From Branchiostoma floridae (lineage: Eukaryota > Chordata > Leptocardii > Amphioxiformes > Branchiostomatidae): DNA of 64,000 bases. Made by a program: the position numbers and the translations under genes. The stretch is from positions 17,390,554-17,454,553 of the forward strand of contig NC_049989.1 in NCBI RefSeq assembly GCF_000003815.2. Direction: 5' to 3'. Under the pieces are notes generated by a model. That model did no database searches. It was not told the origin of the DNA and worked only from the letters and a program-made list of their open reading frames with translations. Shown here piece by piece: positions 31,632-43,649 of this stretch (the first letter of the stretch is position 1; each line of letters begins with the position of its first letter).

Positions 31632-33479
31632 ACCCCAAAGGTCTACAGTATTTTCTATCATTTATTAAAGAACAAAAAGACTTGAATAACTTAACTTCAA
31701 TCCTATCAGTTCGGCATAGAGTATCTGTCCAAAATCCACCTGTATACAAATGTATTTTTTTAATATTCTATGATTTCGTTATGTGGTTTTACTTAACATT
31801 ACCTTTGTTATATGCTTTGCTTGTCTATAATTGTTACATTGCTCGTTGAAAAGCTGTCTGCAGTGCGCGATGCTTCGAGGGTGAACGAGGCAAAATTCAT
31901 TGAACATAAGGACGCACGCACTTACGCTTCCCGCGCTGTTTCCCCCCGAAAAAGCTGTAAACAGCTTTGATTTTGTTTGTTTTTTCAGGAAAAGGCGAAA
32001 TAAGTGAACCAAAAAAATGCCAACATTCACAGCTACGCCTACTGTGGCGAATGGGTATCATCCGTCCTTAAGTTAGATGGCGCAACGAGCTTCAGTGTCA
32101 AAGGAGGTTGAGGCAGTGAATAAGGTTTTTTTGCTGTTGCGTCAGCTTCTTAGACATCCCATTATGATTTGTTTCTCTCAAACTTAAATAATTAATTCCT
32201 TTTTTGCAAAATGCATTTGCAGACTAAGCGGTTCAACACAATCTTCAAATACCACTTGCCCAGCAGAGGTGATTATAATGTAGATATTGATTAACTTTAA
32301 TCATGCATACAACGAAAGACATTAGCTCAACCAGGAGAAAGACAAGTACAATCACTTATTCAGTGAGCAGTGAACAGCCGAAATCCAATATTAAGGAAGG
32401 CGTGTATCAGACGTTGGTCATACAAACAGGTGGCAAGCTTCAAGAGATCCAGCCGCCAGAGGCAGCCTGATGCAGGCTTTACAGCCCTTAAAGCGCTCTA
32501 TGCCGAGACACCCCTACATGACTGCTGTCCTCACTCACAGGTGGCGCCACACATATCAATCCACAAGCGATTGAATATGATGAGTACAACGACAATGCGC
32601 AGCAAATATCAACTGTTCCATTTCTTGTTGCTGTGCATGATGGGGATAGATATGGTAAGTAGATAAGACGTTATTATTTTCAGCTATTCATGTTTCTGAG
32701 ATTGTCTTCTTTGCTTATGAACGCTGTTAATGTATCGATGGTAGCAAGATCCTCCAGGCATTTCAATATATTTTAGTGATTATATTCAGAAACTATGTTT
32801 GCTGTAAATATTTCGGCGAATACTGATATGTCATGTTTTCAAAAGACATGTAACCCCTTTTTAGTCTGAGTGTCAGATTTTTCTATGGTATCAATTTAGA
32901 AATTAAGTACAATAATTATGTTGAAAACAAAGCAGTTTAGTTTCATTTTGGGAGCTGGAAAAACTTGATATTATTCATCTCTTTGCATCCCATAGCCTTA
33001 TCAATCTAATTTGGTTCGTCTGATTTTAAGTTTGCTGAAGCGTGTTAGTCGTACGAGCAAGTTAACCTGTCAGCAACATGTCCGGTGCCATACAATGACT
33101 GGCGGAGGGAGAGGGACAGAGGACCTGAGGTTGTTCTGCATCTTGCATCAGAATCAGCAGACAATATTGCTACCACTGAGCCGTCATTTATTCTAAACTG
33201 ACTCCTGCGTGCGGTTATGTATTCACTATAAAATGCAATGCTCCCGTACCTATAGCTAAGCGTAGCTCTCACAAAAGAGGGTGGTTTTGCACCAACTGGA
33301 CAGCCGTCAACGCCAATTTGGAGAACGACCTGTTTATGCGTTATTCCGCTGGGGATGGACCGGATCGGCACTTCTACGGTCCGCCGGAACTAGAATTGCA
33401 GGCCACAATGAAGGGTTGGTAGGAAACTAAGAGTCGTGCAGCAACTCGGCATCACGTAAGATATTTCTCAATATCCTTC
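31632..33479. other. No recognisable gene
   Basis: Mostly AT-rich. Frames at 32370-32666 (98 codons) and, on the minus strand, 33045-33371 (108 codons) are unassigned. Confidence 0.35.
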
Positions 33480-33600
33480 CAGAGTCTAAGGACAAGGCTA
33501 CACATTACAACGACCTCAAGGCTGAATGCAACACACCCCAGGCCGAGGTAAACAAACTCGACGAGTGGTCTAGACGGAACTGCACCAGTCTTGATTTATG
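33480..33600 (+). pseudogene. Possible LINE ORF1 coiled-coil scrap
   Basis: A short frame reads 'LKAECNTPQAEVNKLDEWSR' followed by 'RNC'. This resembles the coiled-coil-to-RRM junction (…L-x2-YSRR-x-N/C) of L1/L2-type ORF1 proteins. It is too short for certainty. Confidence 0.3.
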
Positions 33601-34109
33601 GTTTGAAATGGTTATTCAATGTCTACCTGCACATATCGAACCTAGCTAAAGCTGGCATACTTTGTTCTGTTGTTTTAATGTTGCTCCCAATTAAAGAGCA
33701 CCTGGCTTCTGAAGTTTATTGGTTTGAAATATTAAGCCTACTTTCTGAAATACTTAAATGTAGCCTATAACAGAGTATCAGATTTAATGAAGTCCAGAAC
33801 TGACAACATTGGAAGGTTACCGTTAGGAGAGTTACTGTTCAAGCATACGTTAAGAAAAACACTACGAGATGGTGGGACAAGATTATTCTCCTTAGAGCCG
33901 ACAGGAGACCCAAAATCTTGTACGATAGCGGGAGTTGGCAGATTTGTAGAGACCGCAAGGTGGCTTCCTACACTGCATGAAATATCGGATTTACCAAACT
34001 TACCATTGGTGTGTAAATACCCGGTAAATGTAATGTACAATATTTACCCACATTTAGCACATATTTACCCGGTAAATTTGGATAAATACGCGTAAATTCT
34101 GGTAATGCA
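33601..34109. other. No recognisable gene
   Basis: A 102-codon plus frame (33787-34095) has no recognised domain. TTTACCCGGTAAA-like palindromes occur near 34015 and 34068. Confidence 0.35.
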
Positions 34110-35070
34110 CCCTGGTATAAGGCCTTATACAGGGGTACATGTATTACATTGTCAGGATGGACCCTGATATAAGGCCTTATACAGGGGTATATGTATTACA
34201 TTGTCAGGATGGACCCTGATATAAGGCCTTATACAGGGGTATATGTATTACATTGTCAGGATGGACCCTGATATAAGGCGTTATACAGGGGTACATGTAT
34301 TACATTGTCAGGGATGGACCCTGATATAAGGCCTTATACAGGGGTACATGTATTACATTGTCAGGGATGGACCCTGATATAAGGCCTTATACAGGGGTAC
34401 ATGTATTACATTGTCAGGGATGGACCCTGATATAAGGCCTTATACAGGGGTACATGTATTACATTGGCAGGATGGACCCTGATATAAGGCGTTATACAGG
34501 GGTACATGTATTACATTGTCAGGATGGACCCTGGTATAAGGCGTTATACAGGGGTACATGTATTACATTGTCAGGGATGGACCCTGATATAAGGCCTTAT
34601 ACAGGGGTACATGTATTACATTGGCAGGATGGATCCTGATATAAGGCCTTATACAGGGGTACATGTATTACATTGTCAGGGATGGACCCTGATATAAGGC
34701 CTTATACAGGGGTACATGTATTACATTGTCAGCATGGACCCTGATATAAGGCGTTATACAGGGGTACATGTATTACATTGTCAGGGATGGACCCTGATAT
34801 AAGGCGTTATACAGGGGTACATGTATTACATTGTCAGGATGGACCCCGATATAAGGCCTTATACAGGGGTACATGTATTACATTGTCAGGGATGGACCCT
34901 GATATAAGGCCTTATACAGGGGTACGTGTATTACATTGTCAGGATGGACCCCGATATAAGGCCTTATACAGGGGTACATGTATTACATTGTTAGGATGGA
35001 CCCTGATATAAGGCCTTATACAGGGGTACATGTATTACATTGTCAGGATGGACCCTGGTATAAGGCTTAT
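34110..35070. repeat. 52/53-bp minisatellite, about 18 copies
   Basis: The unit contains TATAAGGCCTTATACAGGGG, TACATGTATTACATTGTCAG and GATGGACCCTGA. Length alternates between 52 and 53 bp by one G after CAGG. Most units carry the palindrome TATAAGGCCTTATA; several have GGCGTT instead, breaking it. Copies are highly similar, so the array is young or homogenised. The period is not divisible by three. Confidence 0.95.
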
Positions 35071-35079
35071 GGCATCATT

Positions 35080-35320
35080 TCCGTGTCAAAATTTCGTATT
35101 GAAAAGGGTACCTTAAAGAAGCGATAATAGACGTAAATACGTCTACGCTGCTTTGAACAAAACGTCGTTTTGGTAGGCCTGAAGGGGCCTTTTGAACGAT
35201 GCCCATACGTCCCCTTTACACAGATTTACAATTTCCGTGTCAAAATAACGTTCTGAAAAAGGGTACCTTAAACAAGCGAAAATACGTGTACGATGTTTCA
35301 AGAGGGACGTTACGATATCG
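35080..35320. repeat. ~65-bp direct repeats, offset ~148 bp
   Basis: ATTTCCGTGTCAAAAT...GGGTACCTTAAA.AAGCGA.AATA occurs at about 35080 and again at about 35228, followed in each by a diverged ACG-rich segment. Confidence 0.75.
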
Positions 35321-35420
35321 TAACGATAGCGTGCTACGATTTCCTGCAATATCGCATATCATAGCAACATTGAACAAAATATGTATGCTGTAACGTTACA
35401 CATCATACGGTACATACACC

Positions 35421-35770
35421 CCCTTCTCACTCCAACATGGTTATGCCCCACTTGATCAAGTCAGCGTTACCATCAGGTACTGGGTACGTGTCACTTGAAA
35501 TCGAAGCATCGTCACCCTTCCACCCCCCATTCCAAACATGGTTATGTCCCACTTGATCAAATCAACGTTACCATAAGAGTACGTGCCACTTGAAATCGTC
35601 ACCCTTCAACCCCCCATTCTAAAGATGGTTATGTCCCACTTGATCAAATCAACGTTATCATAAGAGACGCCTGGCGGACTATTAAGTAATGCGTACGTGT
35701 CACTTGAAATCGAAGCATCATTCCCCCCATTCCGAACATGGTTATGTCCCGCTTGGAGGAAACCATGGCT
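35421..35770. repeat. Irregular ~90-110-bp tandem repeat, 3.5 copies
   Basis: CATGGTTATG(T/C)CCCACTTGATCAA starts copies near 35437, 35534, 35621 and (partial) 35734. Each continues with TCACTTGAAATCG and a C-rich CCCCCCATTC end. Indels vary the period. Confidence 0.8.
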
Positions 35771-35810
35771 CTACATGAAAGCGACGCCTGGCGGACGGCA
35801 CATCGTACTG

Positions 35811-37401
35811 TTGCAGTTCAAAGTCAAAGTCAAAGTCAACGTCTAGCACATGGTACATAATTTAACCATTGAACGTACATAACACTCAAGTCTAACAAAT
35901 TCGGCTAGTAAGATCTAGTAACCGTCTGTGTGAGGCCCATCAACTTTCTTTGTGAACATGATCGAGTCAGTCAGTCTTGTTGACTCTTCTACTTCGACAA
36001 CCTATAGCTACCTGACATTTCCTTTAAGAATAGCCCGAGTCAAATGTTTGGCTTCGAAAGTTTATACCTTTCCATTCTCAGTGCCATCGGTACATGAGAA
36101 GACCCGCGTGAAGTCAACACCAGATGAAGTAATTTGTCACCCTGACAATATCTGATAAGGCGTGTTATGCCTGATTTTAGACCAGATGCCAAATTATTTC
36201 CAGTGCTTCAGCACACATTCCGATTTATGCCCAACGGACACATTGCCTGCCATACTCCGTGTTTATTTATATTACAAAACGGTAATGACAAAAGGATTAT
36301 CAATACTTTCGATTGTTTTCATTGCTATGGAAACCTTTGCTCACCTTACTTCAAACTGATAGTGTAAGATTCGGTTGCTGGCGCAAGTGGGCGGTATTGT
36401 TATTAAAGAAACGAGAAGAAGCCGAATGTACGCAGTAGAATACGATCCTTGAATAGTGTAGATTCATTGTATCATTATATCATGTTGTATCATTTGTTGT
36501 GACCTGTACTAAACCCAGTGGGTATGAATGTACAATAAAGGTCTTCAATGTCAATGTCATTATCGCGTACACCGGGAGGTCTGTTTAAGATTTCACACTG
36601 GTGGGCGGTGCTTATTTCTCTGTACTGGTTTTAGTGTACCACGGAGTTTCCGTTTATCTCGTTTATCTCATTATCTGTCAGTACGAGCAAACATGTCTGA
36701 TTTCAGTTACACAGTGTGTTGAATTTCTCTCTCCCTGTTTTGGGGTAGGCTTTGGACCCAGTATTGTTTGTCAGTTTGTTCCGTTATACTCTTATACTGA
36801 TAGTATGCTGCATAAAAAACGTGTTCGTTTCACGCGTGAAGACAAAATTAGACGTTTTGCTACATGACAACCCTTTTTTAGGATCCTATAGTGGTCCCAG
36901 AGGCGACAGGATGACACAGTTTGATAAACATGTCAGTTTGTGTTGCCACGCCACTCTCCAAGCAGATGTCTGGCTCCGACTCTTCAAGTTCTGCCGGTTT
37001 AGGCGTTTTTATCGGGCTGTCTATTTGGTGCTGTTTTGTTTGTGTCTCTTTTGGCCGCATGTCATAAAGAATACGGTAAAAAAAATACAAAGTACGTTAA
37101 AACGCCTAAAACCTTCGAAAAACCGCCGGAGTCTGACCTCTGCTTGGAGAGTACTAGCATGCCTGCTATTGCTTTCAGGGACTACACAGTTTGGCTCCTC
37201 TTGTCCCACCAAAGGCCCCTCGAAATATAATAGTAGAAGGACTATCAATACTTTCAGGACGAATTTGGACACTTCCGTTATGATGGATTCTCGCTCCATA
37301 CACAAGCAATGACTTCCCGGTATCATTCTTAATACAGGACTCAGAAGGCCGACCCTAGTATGGTCTAGTATTTACACTGTTACCGGTAATGTACACAAAG
37401 C
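35811..37401. repeat. Copy A of a ~1.6-kb tandem duplication
   Basis: This begins with TTCAAAGTCAAAGTC and ends with TACCGGTAATGTACACAAAG. The same sequence recurs in copy B (37453-38832). The offset shrinks from ~1631 to ~1431 bp through internal deletions in B. Short plus frames (for example 36167-36367) are conserved between copies but so is all other sequence. No protein family is recognised. Around 36950-37150, inverted arms share CCAAGCAGA.../...TCTGCTTGG and GGTTTAGGCG/CGCCTAAAACC, giving a fold-back structure. Confidence 0.85.
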
Positions 37402-37452
37402 AATAAGCGGATAAATAAGACATGAATTCTTATACGTTTAGCACATTTTACC

Positions 37453-38832
37453 TGTTGCATTTCAAAGTCAAAGTCTGGCATATGGTGCATGGTTGAACGT
37501 AAATAACCCTCAAGTCTCACAAGACTCGGCTATGTCTAGTAAGATCTAGTAACCGTCTGTGTGAGGCCCATCAACTTTCTTTGTGAACATGATCGAGTCA
37601 GTCAGTCTTGTTGACTCTTCTGCTTCGATAACCAATGACATTTCCATTAGAATGGCCCGAGTCAAATGTTTGGCTTCGAAAGTTTATACCTTTCCATTCT
37701 CAGTGCCATCGGTACATGAGAAGACCCGCGTGAAGTCAACACCAGATGAAGTAATTTGTCACCCTGACAATATCTGATAAGGCGTGTTATGCCTGATTTT
37801 AGACCAGATGCCAAATTATTTCCAGTGCTTCAGCACACATTCCGATTTATGCCCAACGGACACATTGCCTGCCATACTCCGTGTTTATTTATATTACAAA
37901 ACGGTAATGACAAAAGGATTATCAATACTTTCGATTGTTTTCATTGCTATGGAAACCTTTGCTCACCTTACTTCAAACTGATAGTGTAAGATTCGGTTGC
38001 TGGCGCAAGTGGGCGGTATTGTTATTAAAGAAACACCGGGAGGTCTGTTAAGATTTCACACTGGTGGGCGGTGCTTATTTCTCTGTACTGGTTTTAGTGT
38101 ACCACGGAGTTTTGTGACCTGTACTAAACCCAGTGGGTATGAATGTACAATAAAGGTCTTCAATGTCAATGTCATTATCGCGTTGAATTTCTCTCTCCCT
38201 GTTTTCACACTGGTGGGCGGTGCTTATTTCTCTGTACTAGTTTGTTCCGTTATACTCTTATACTGATAGTATGCTGCATAAAAAACGTGTTCGTTTCACG
38301 CGTGAAGACAAAATTAGACGTTTTGCTACATGACAACCCTTTTTTAGGATCCTATAGTGGTCCCAGAGGCGACAGGATGACACAGTTTGATAAACATGTC
38401 AGTTTGTGTTGCCACGCCACTCTCCAAGCAGATGTCTGGCTCCGACTCTTTTCTGCCGGTTTAGGCGTTTTTATCGGGCTGTCTATTTGGTGCTGTTTTG
38501 TTTGTGTCTCTTTTAGAAAAGAAAACGGTAAAAAAATTCAAAGCACGATAAAAACGCCTAAAACCGGTAGAAAAACAGCCGGAGTAGTCTGACCTCTGCT
38601 TGGAGATTACTAGTTCGCCTACTATTGCTTTCAGGGACTGCACAGTTTGGCTCCTCTTGTCCCGCCAAAGGCCTCTCGAAGTATAATAGTAGAAGGACTA
38701 TCAATACTTTAATGATGAATTTGGACTATTCCGTTATGATGGATTCTCGCTCCATACACAAGTTATGGCTTCCCTTTTTAATACAGGAGGCCAACCCTAG
38801 TATTTACACTGTTACCGGTAATGTACACAAAG
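37453..38832. repeat. Copy B of the tandem duplication, with hairpin
   Basis: Near-identical to copy A over long blocks, but segments present once in A are deleted, reordered or duplicated (a 'CACTGGTGGGCGGTGCTTAT' block occurs twice in B). Arms CCGGTTTAGGCGTTTTTATCG (38456-38476, 21 bases including its last G) and its complement at 38546-38567 form a ~21-bp hairpin with one bulge, better preserved than in copy A. Confidence 0.85.
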
Positions 38833-39474
38833 CTAGGCCTGCAATAAAAACACAATTTTGGTAGCGTCTGTTTGACTGGGGAGTGGTGTTTCCCATTTAA
38901 AAGTTTTTGTCCGTTACGTGCGCAAAAGTGTGCGCTGGTTGGAAAGCGTTAGACATCCACATTATCCGGGTTTCTGCCACACATTCCATATCAAAAACAA
39001 ATTCTTGCTAGCATATTAGGGGTACAAAGTCTTCAAACTGGTTTCATAGTGGGGTTCAAGCGTCGCCTCATCATTAAAACGCAGTAGGTTCCTGTTAATT
39101 GTTTTTGGTATACGTGGGTGGTATTTTCGTTATCGCCCATTGCTAGGACACAAAAAAACCCGTTCCTTATGTAACAAGTGTTTCTTCTTCAAGTGTTTAT
39201 TATCAATATTACCATTCCTGGACATCAGTCACCTGACAAAGATCCTTTCATTGCCCATATGGTCTCTAATTTTCAGTGACATGCGATGATCAACTACGTC
39301 TCTACCCCACAATAACACATGTAACATAGTGTGTGAATAATTTGCAAGACATGATTTTCTGGCCAAGGCACAAGGCCGTGTCTCTTTTCTTTACACATTC
39401 CTCAAAACAGGTGCAAAATCCCCTTTACAGGTTGTGCCCCTACACCTAAGACAACAGTAAAAAAAAAAGAAGGA

Positions 39475-39690
39475 AAAAATACACGTATAGAAGTATACAG
39501 TTGCAGAATACAAGTATACAAAACAAAATGCAGTTAACGGAGTTACGCTCCCACACAATAGTGTACTATGGCTTCTGCATTATGCAAAGGTCAGTCATAT
39601 TACTTTCTTCTTTTATAGAAATAGAAGGAAAAAATTCACGTATAGAAGTATTCAGTTGCAGAATACAAGTGTACAATAGGGACCTGTCTT
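39475..39690. repeat. ~50-bp direct repeats, offset ~156 bp
   Basis: ACACGTATAGAAGTATACAG near 39480 and TCACGTATAGAAGTATTCAG near 39637 begin two similar segments that continue through TTGCAGAATACAAGT. 38833-39474 contains no recognised gene. Confidence 0.8.
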
Positions 39691-39694
39691 TATT
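39689..39694 (-). promoter_or_regulatory. Candidate polyadenylation signal AATAAA
   Basis: AATAAA on the minus strand, about 260 bases beyond the stop codon of the integrase-core gene. Confidence 0.4.
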
Positions 39695-39952
39695 GCAAAG
39701 GTGGTTCAAATAAGTTTTAAAGCATGTCACTTTCACTTCATGCAATTAACTGAACCATGGAAGGAGGCACACTACTTTAGGGGGAGGGGGGATATCCTTC
39801 GGACATATTGACACTAAGAAGCTGGTTGTGTCAAAGCCTTGTCTGGTTATTAGACTATTTACCGTCTCAATGACCTTGAGTGAAAGGACTGGATATAGTC
39901 TGATATCCAGGTTACTGATACGGTGTTCCAAAAGTAGTTGTACAACGACAAA

Positions 39953-42452
39953 TCAGTTCATTCTTCTTATTATAGCTCTTGCTTGAAGGTATAGATCCCT
40001 GCCTTCGTTCTCACTATCAGCCAATGGATTGATGGCTTGGAGCTCGTGAACAGTTTCATCTGACAAGTTCAAGAAAACTGGGTCAAATTCCTCATTAATG
40101 ATATCGTCAACTTCGGCTGGTGGCTGTTGTAAACCAAAGTATTCCCTGACACTTGTATAGTCCGAATGAAAATTTTTCATAAATCCCTGCAAGAAAAGTT
40201 GTTTGGGGGTTTTAGAGCGCGCTGTTCTAATTTTGTGGTTGTTCCACCACTGTTGGAATATAGACAGGTCCCTATTGATACGAGGCAGGAAGACATAGTG
40301 AAGGGCAGCGATGTCTTCTTCCGAATCCGCATCTAGGATTGCGGCCCTTTCTAGTCCCCAGAAAAAGTCCATGTATCGTTGGGTACATCTCATTCTGACA
40401 TCCCTCCAGAACCTTTCTATTCTGGTGTTATGTACTGAGGGCCCTTCAAAATGCGGATGGTGCGCAGGACCTCTGATATTCATCATTAATGCAACAATAT
40501 CCACATTCTCTCCCCCCTTGTCCGTCCTTATCCGAGATGGAAAGCCGAAGTCTCGAACACCTCTAAGAAAATACTCCTTCATATTTGCTGCCGTGTTCCT
40601 ATTGGTGGCTCCAAGGAAGGTGCATAGACGAGAATACCCGTCCGTCCCGGCTTGAATGACGATCTTCCACCTCGTGTATCTATTTCTGTAAAAGACAGAC
40701 CAACATACGACATAGGGATTACTACATTTAATGGCTTGCCTCAATAATTGATGTTTACTTACGTCAATATCATACAAAGGAAAACTACATACTTTTCATC
40801 GCCAGCGCAATTTAAAACTTTTATACCGCTTTTTTCATTACCCTGGGTACCATACATCCTGCCTAGTATCTCACTTGCACTAAAGTTTCGGTACGTCGCT
40901 GCGGCTGAGCGATTTGACACAGCGTTCAACGAATGTCGTCGATAGAAAACGAATCTTTTTACGCTCTTTGCGTTTTGTTGTCTTTTTAGTCATATCTGTA
41001 TATTTGCTTGAATTGCATGACATTGATATCATGAGTCAAGGGCTCAATGTAGGACGCAGTGACGCCGTCAAGGTGCCGCAAACTAGTGAGATACAAAAGT
41101 TGCTTGAGTTACAGAAATGCCAGCAGCGTCTCGTACATGATTGAATGATATGTTAAAAGTTGGAAACAATGTTGAAAATCCAATGACGATATTACTTTCA
41201 GATAGGATTACATTTTGGTTTGCTATTCCTTAGAGGATTATACTTTATAGTCAATAAACAAGGCTTACCCGGCTAGTTTGTGGTTGCTGTCAATATGCCA
41301 CAGGAAATTCGGACTTGGCGAGAAGTATCTGATCCGCTTTATCTTACTTCTCATGCGGAACGTAGCACCATGTGGATCTATTCTCTTTAATGACGTCTGC
41401 ACGCGTGCCTTGGGGACACGAATGCTCTGTGTGTGGAGAGCAGCCTGGGTCATCGTGACGCCCATGTGCGGCCTGCCTGCAGTCACCTTCCTCACTATGC
41501 TATCCAAATCGTCGTCGCTGATGACTGTTGTTCGCGGTGCCGTCAATCCGTACTCCTTCCGCCTGCGATACAAGGATGACCTTGAAATTCCTGTAAAATA
41601 TGGCCGCACATCACATATGTCGTCATTATATCGTTGGCATATCAACCCGCCTCCAGACATGAGCTCGCTATCATCTTAGGTTTCAGATCAACATACTGTA
41701 AAATACATACTAGGGGACCAAAATCGACCTCGGCCTTTTTCTTCCCAACACATACATAGTTAGATACTTACATCAAGAGGTTCTACAGTTTCACATACAC
41801 ACACACATTCGCACACAAACACACACACAGACAAACACACACAAACACACAGACACAGACAAACACACAGTGACACACACACAAACACACACATACAAAC
41901 ACACGCACACAAACACACACACAAACACACACACGCACGCACGCACACACACACACAAAGCAATATCGCCATAATGATAATGTGAAAGTGAAAATTAGGA
42001 CACTCACCTAGTGTCCTTGCAGTCTCTGCCCATGTTAACCCGGCCTCGCAACCTAGCAGATCTATCTGGTCCCGGGTGACGTTGAACTTTGGCCTGCCTC
42101 TCTGCCCCCCGTAGAGCCGCGGCGGTGCATAGCACGCCCTCTCCTGAGATGATTCGATTTCTCCGCGAACCTGTTCCAAAAGCTCCGTGATTTTCGAATG
42201 CAGCAAGTGCATACTGTTCTCGATATTTGCAATGACTTCCGCTGGCGGTCGATGAGGAGGAACAGACGTTCTCACAGACGCAGTAACCCCCTCTATTCTG
42301 GCAGAAATTCTAGTTAAGTCCGTTGAATAATCGTTCAAGGTTTGAAGAGTGCACGGATTCTTCACGGCTTCCTCTGCTTCGCGGTACAACTCCTCTGCTT
42401 CGGTGACCAGCTGAGTGATGTCTGCTGGCGTCACAACTCCCTGTACTAACAT
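39953..42452 (-). CDS. Integrase-core (rve, DDE) protein, three exons, intact frame
   Basis: The exons are 42452-42008, 41590-41269 and 40685-39953. Both introns are GT-AG (417 and 583 bp) and the phases join exactly, giving 499 codons with no stop. Residues 1-105 are helical and acidic. Residues ~122-165 ('[12 protein letters not shown]...[10 protein letters not shown]', then '[14 protein letters not shown]') form a helix-turn-helix across the first splice. The core has D249 in '[10 protein letters not shown]', D311 in '[11 protein letters not shown]' and E346 in '[12 protein letters not shown]', the retroviral-integrase-fold triad with 34 residues between the last two. The family occurs as 'integrase core domain' proteins in many metazoans and fungi, either as DNA transposase or host-adopted. 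I saw no terminal inverted repeats. A (CA)n tract lies in intron 1. The start is the first ATG after an in-frame stop; an extra upstream exon is possible. Confidence 0.75.
41780..41960. repeat. (CA)n-rich microsatellite in intron
   Basis: Long interrupted ACAC/CACA tract, inside the first intron of the integrase-core gene. It creates a spurious Cys/Val frame on the minus strand. Confidence 0.9.
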
Positions 42453-42463
42453 ATAGTGACATT

Positions 42464-42674
42464 CTATAAGTCTTTGTAGACGTTTTTAAAATGAAGCTAC
42501 CACCTCAGCTATACTGGAACACACGGTAAATCGCCTACGATACATATGGGTAAACATGGAATTCAAGGGATTAAATTGAACATACAAAAACGCAACTACT
42601 ATACCTTTGCATGTCGACGTCAAGAAATAGATGAACAGAAAGTAACAGGCAGGCACCGTTACCATTGTGAACAC
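42464..42674 (-). other. Possible alternative first exon and intron of the integrase-core gene
   Basis: A minus frame from 42674 encodes a hydrophobic leader, 'MFTMVTVPACYFLFIYFLTS', then reaches a GT donor at 42604. An AG at 42465-42464 would splice it in frame to codons just upstream of the ATG at 42452, giving a 526-codon product. Frame and dinucleotides agree, but a hydrophobic leader is unexpected on a nuclear recombinase. I consider it speculative. Confidence 0.3.
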
Positions 42675-43009
42675 AGTGATACGTCAAGAGACTTGTAGGG
42701 CGAAACCTTGGGACAAAAACACATGGATCCTTGTGCACAAGCCTACAGACGCATGCGTCACCAAGGAATATTTTGATTAATGGCTTCTACCGGAACAGAG
42801 GGGCAAACATCTGTTTCTGGGTTATATGCCATAAGTCAAATGCAAACCAAACCAAACAGTAAGAATTATTTACCAACAGTTACGCGGCTGCAAAGATACG
42901 ATGATGTTTTGATGTCTGGTCATTATTTGCTATCTTGAATAGCACTGTATCTTAATCCCACAAGCAATGCAAATATTTTGATATTGATTCAAGAAACTTC
43001 CACTCTAAA
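42675..43009. other. No recognisable feature
   Basis: Upstream of the integrase-core gene on the minus strand. No clear promoter motif is seen. Confidence 0.35.
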
Positions 43010-43645
43010 CCTTGACAATACAATCTTTATTGACACGACAAAAGTACAGCGACTTTCGTAAGGTCTTCATGTATAACAACTACTTACAGTACAACTAAAC
43101 ACATATATATGGTTATCTATAGGTATGGATACATCAACATAAAGGGTCTAGCATGTCATTTACACTATTGGTTCTACGGTATAAACAATCGTGGATATAT
43201 TTGCCTACTTGTACACAATGTGGATTATCGCCTCCCAGAATGTACTTGAATTTATCTATCGAACAGAGAGTAGCAAAGTCTTTAGAGCAAGTGGAAAGTG
43301 ATGTGAACAGCTCTGTGCGTTTATCATCATATCGAGAACAATCCATAACGAAGTGACGTTCGTCTTCGATCTCATTTGGGCAGAATGGACAAAACCTCTG
43401 GTCACGGGGAATTTTAGAATATCTTCCGCTTCTATATTTAGTTTGTGACTACAGATTCTTATCTTTGTAATTGCTCTACGAAGTTCGAAATTGTGTACAT
43501 TCGAAAGATACTTCTTTTGTCCGTATCTTTCCTTTAGCGTAGAATAAATGGAAAGTTTTGAGTTATTCTGGATAGAAGAATGCCATTATTGAATGTATAT
43601 ATCCTGTAAACGGAGTCGTAATTGGTCGATTAGCATATTAACATG
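43010..43645 (-). pseudogene. LINE 3' end (L1/Tx1-like C-terminus)
   Basis: Minus strand, from ~43590: 'STLKERYGQKKYLSNVHNF', 'LRRAITKIRICSHKLNIE', then in the next frame 'RFCPFCPNEIEDERHFVMDC' and 'SRYDDKRTELF'. This Cys/His cluster with 'EDE-HF' is the C-terminal tail of L1/Tx1-like ORF2 proteins. The frame ends near 43134 and an AATAAAG follows near 43030. It is 5'-truncated, with one or two shifts. Confidence 0.7.
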
Positions 43646-43649
43646 ATAC

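Noticed and set aside
34454-35011. Short plus frames with repeated Asp-Gly-Pro motifs
   Set aside because: Products of the 52/53-bp minisatellite, which shifts frame every unit.
36167-37989. Conserved 66-codon frames in the two duplicated copies
   Set aside because: Conservation is equal in coding and non-coding parts of a recent duplication, so it does not support a protein.
41783-42007. Cys/Val-rich minus-strand frame
   Set aside because: It is the translation of a (CA)n microsatellite lying in an intron with good splice sites.
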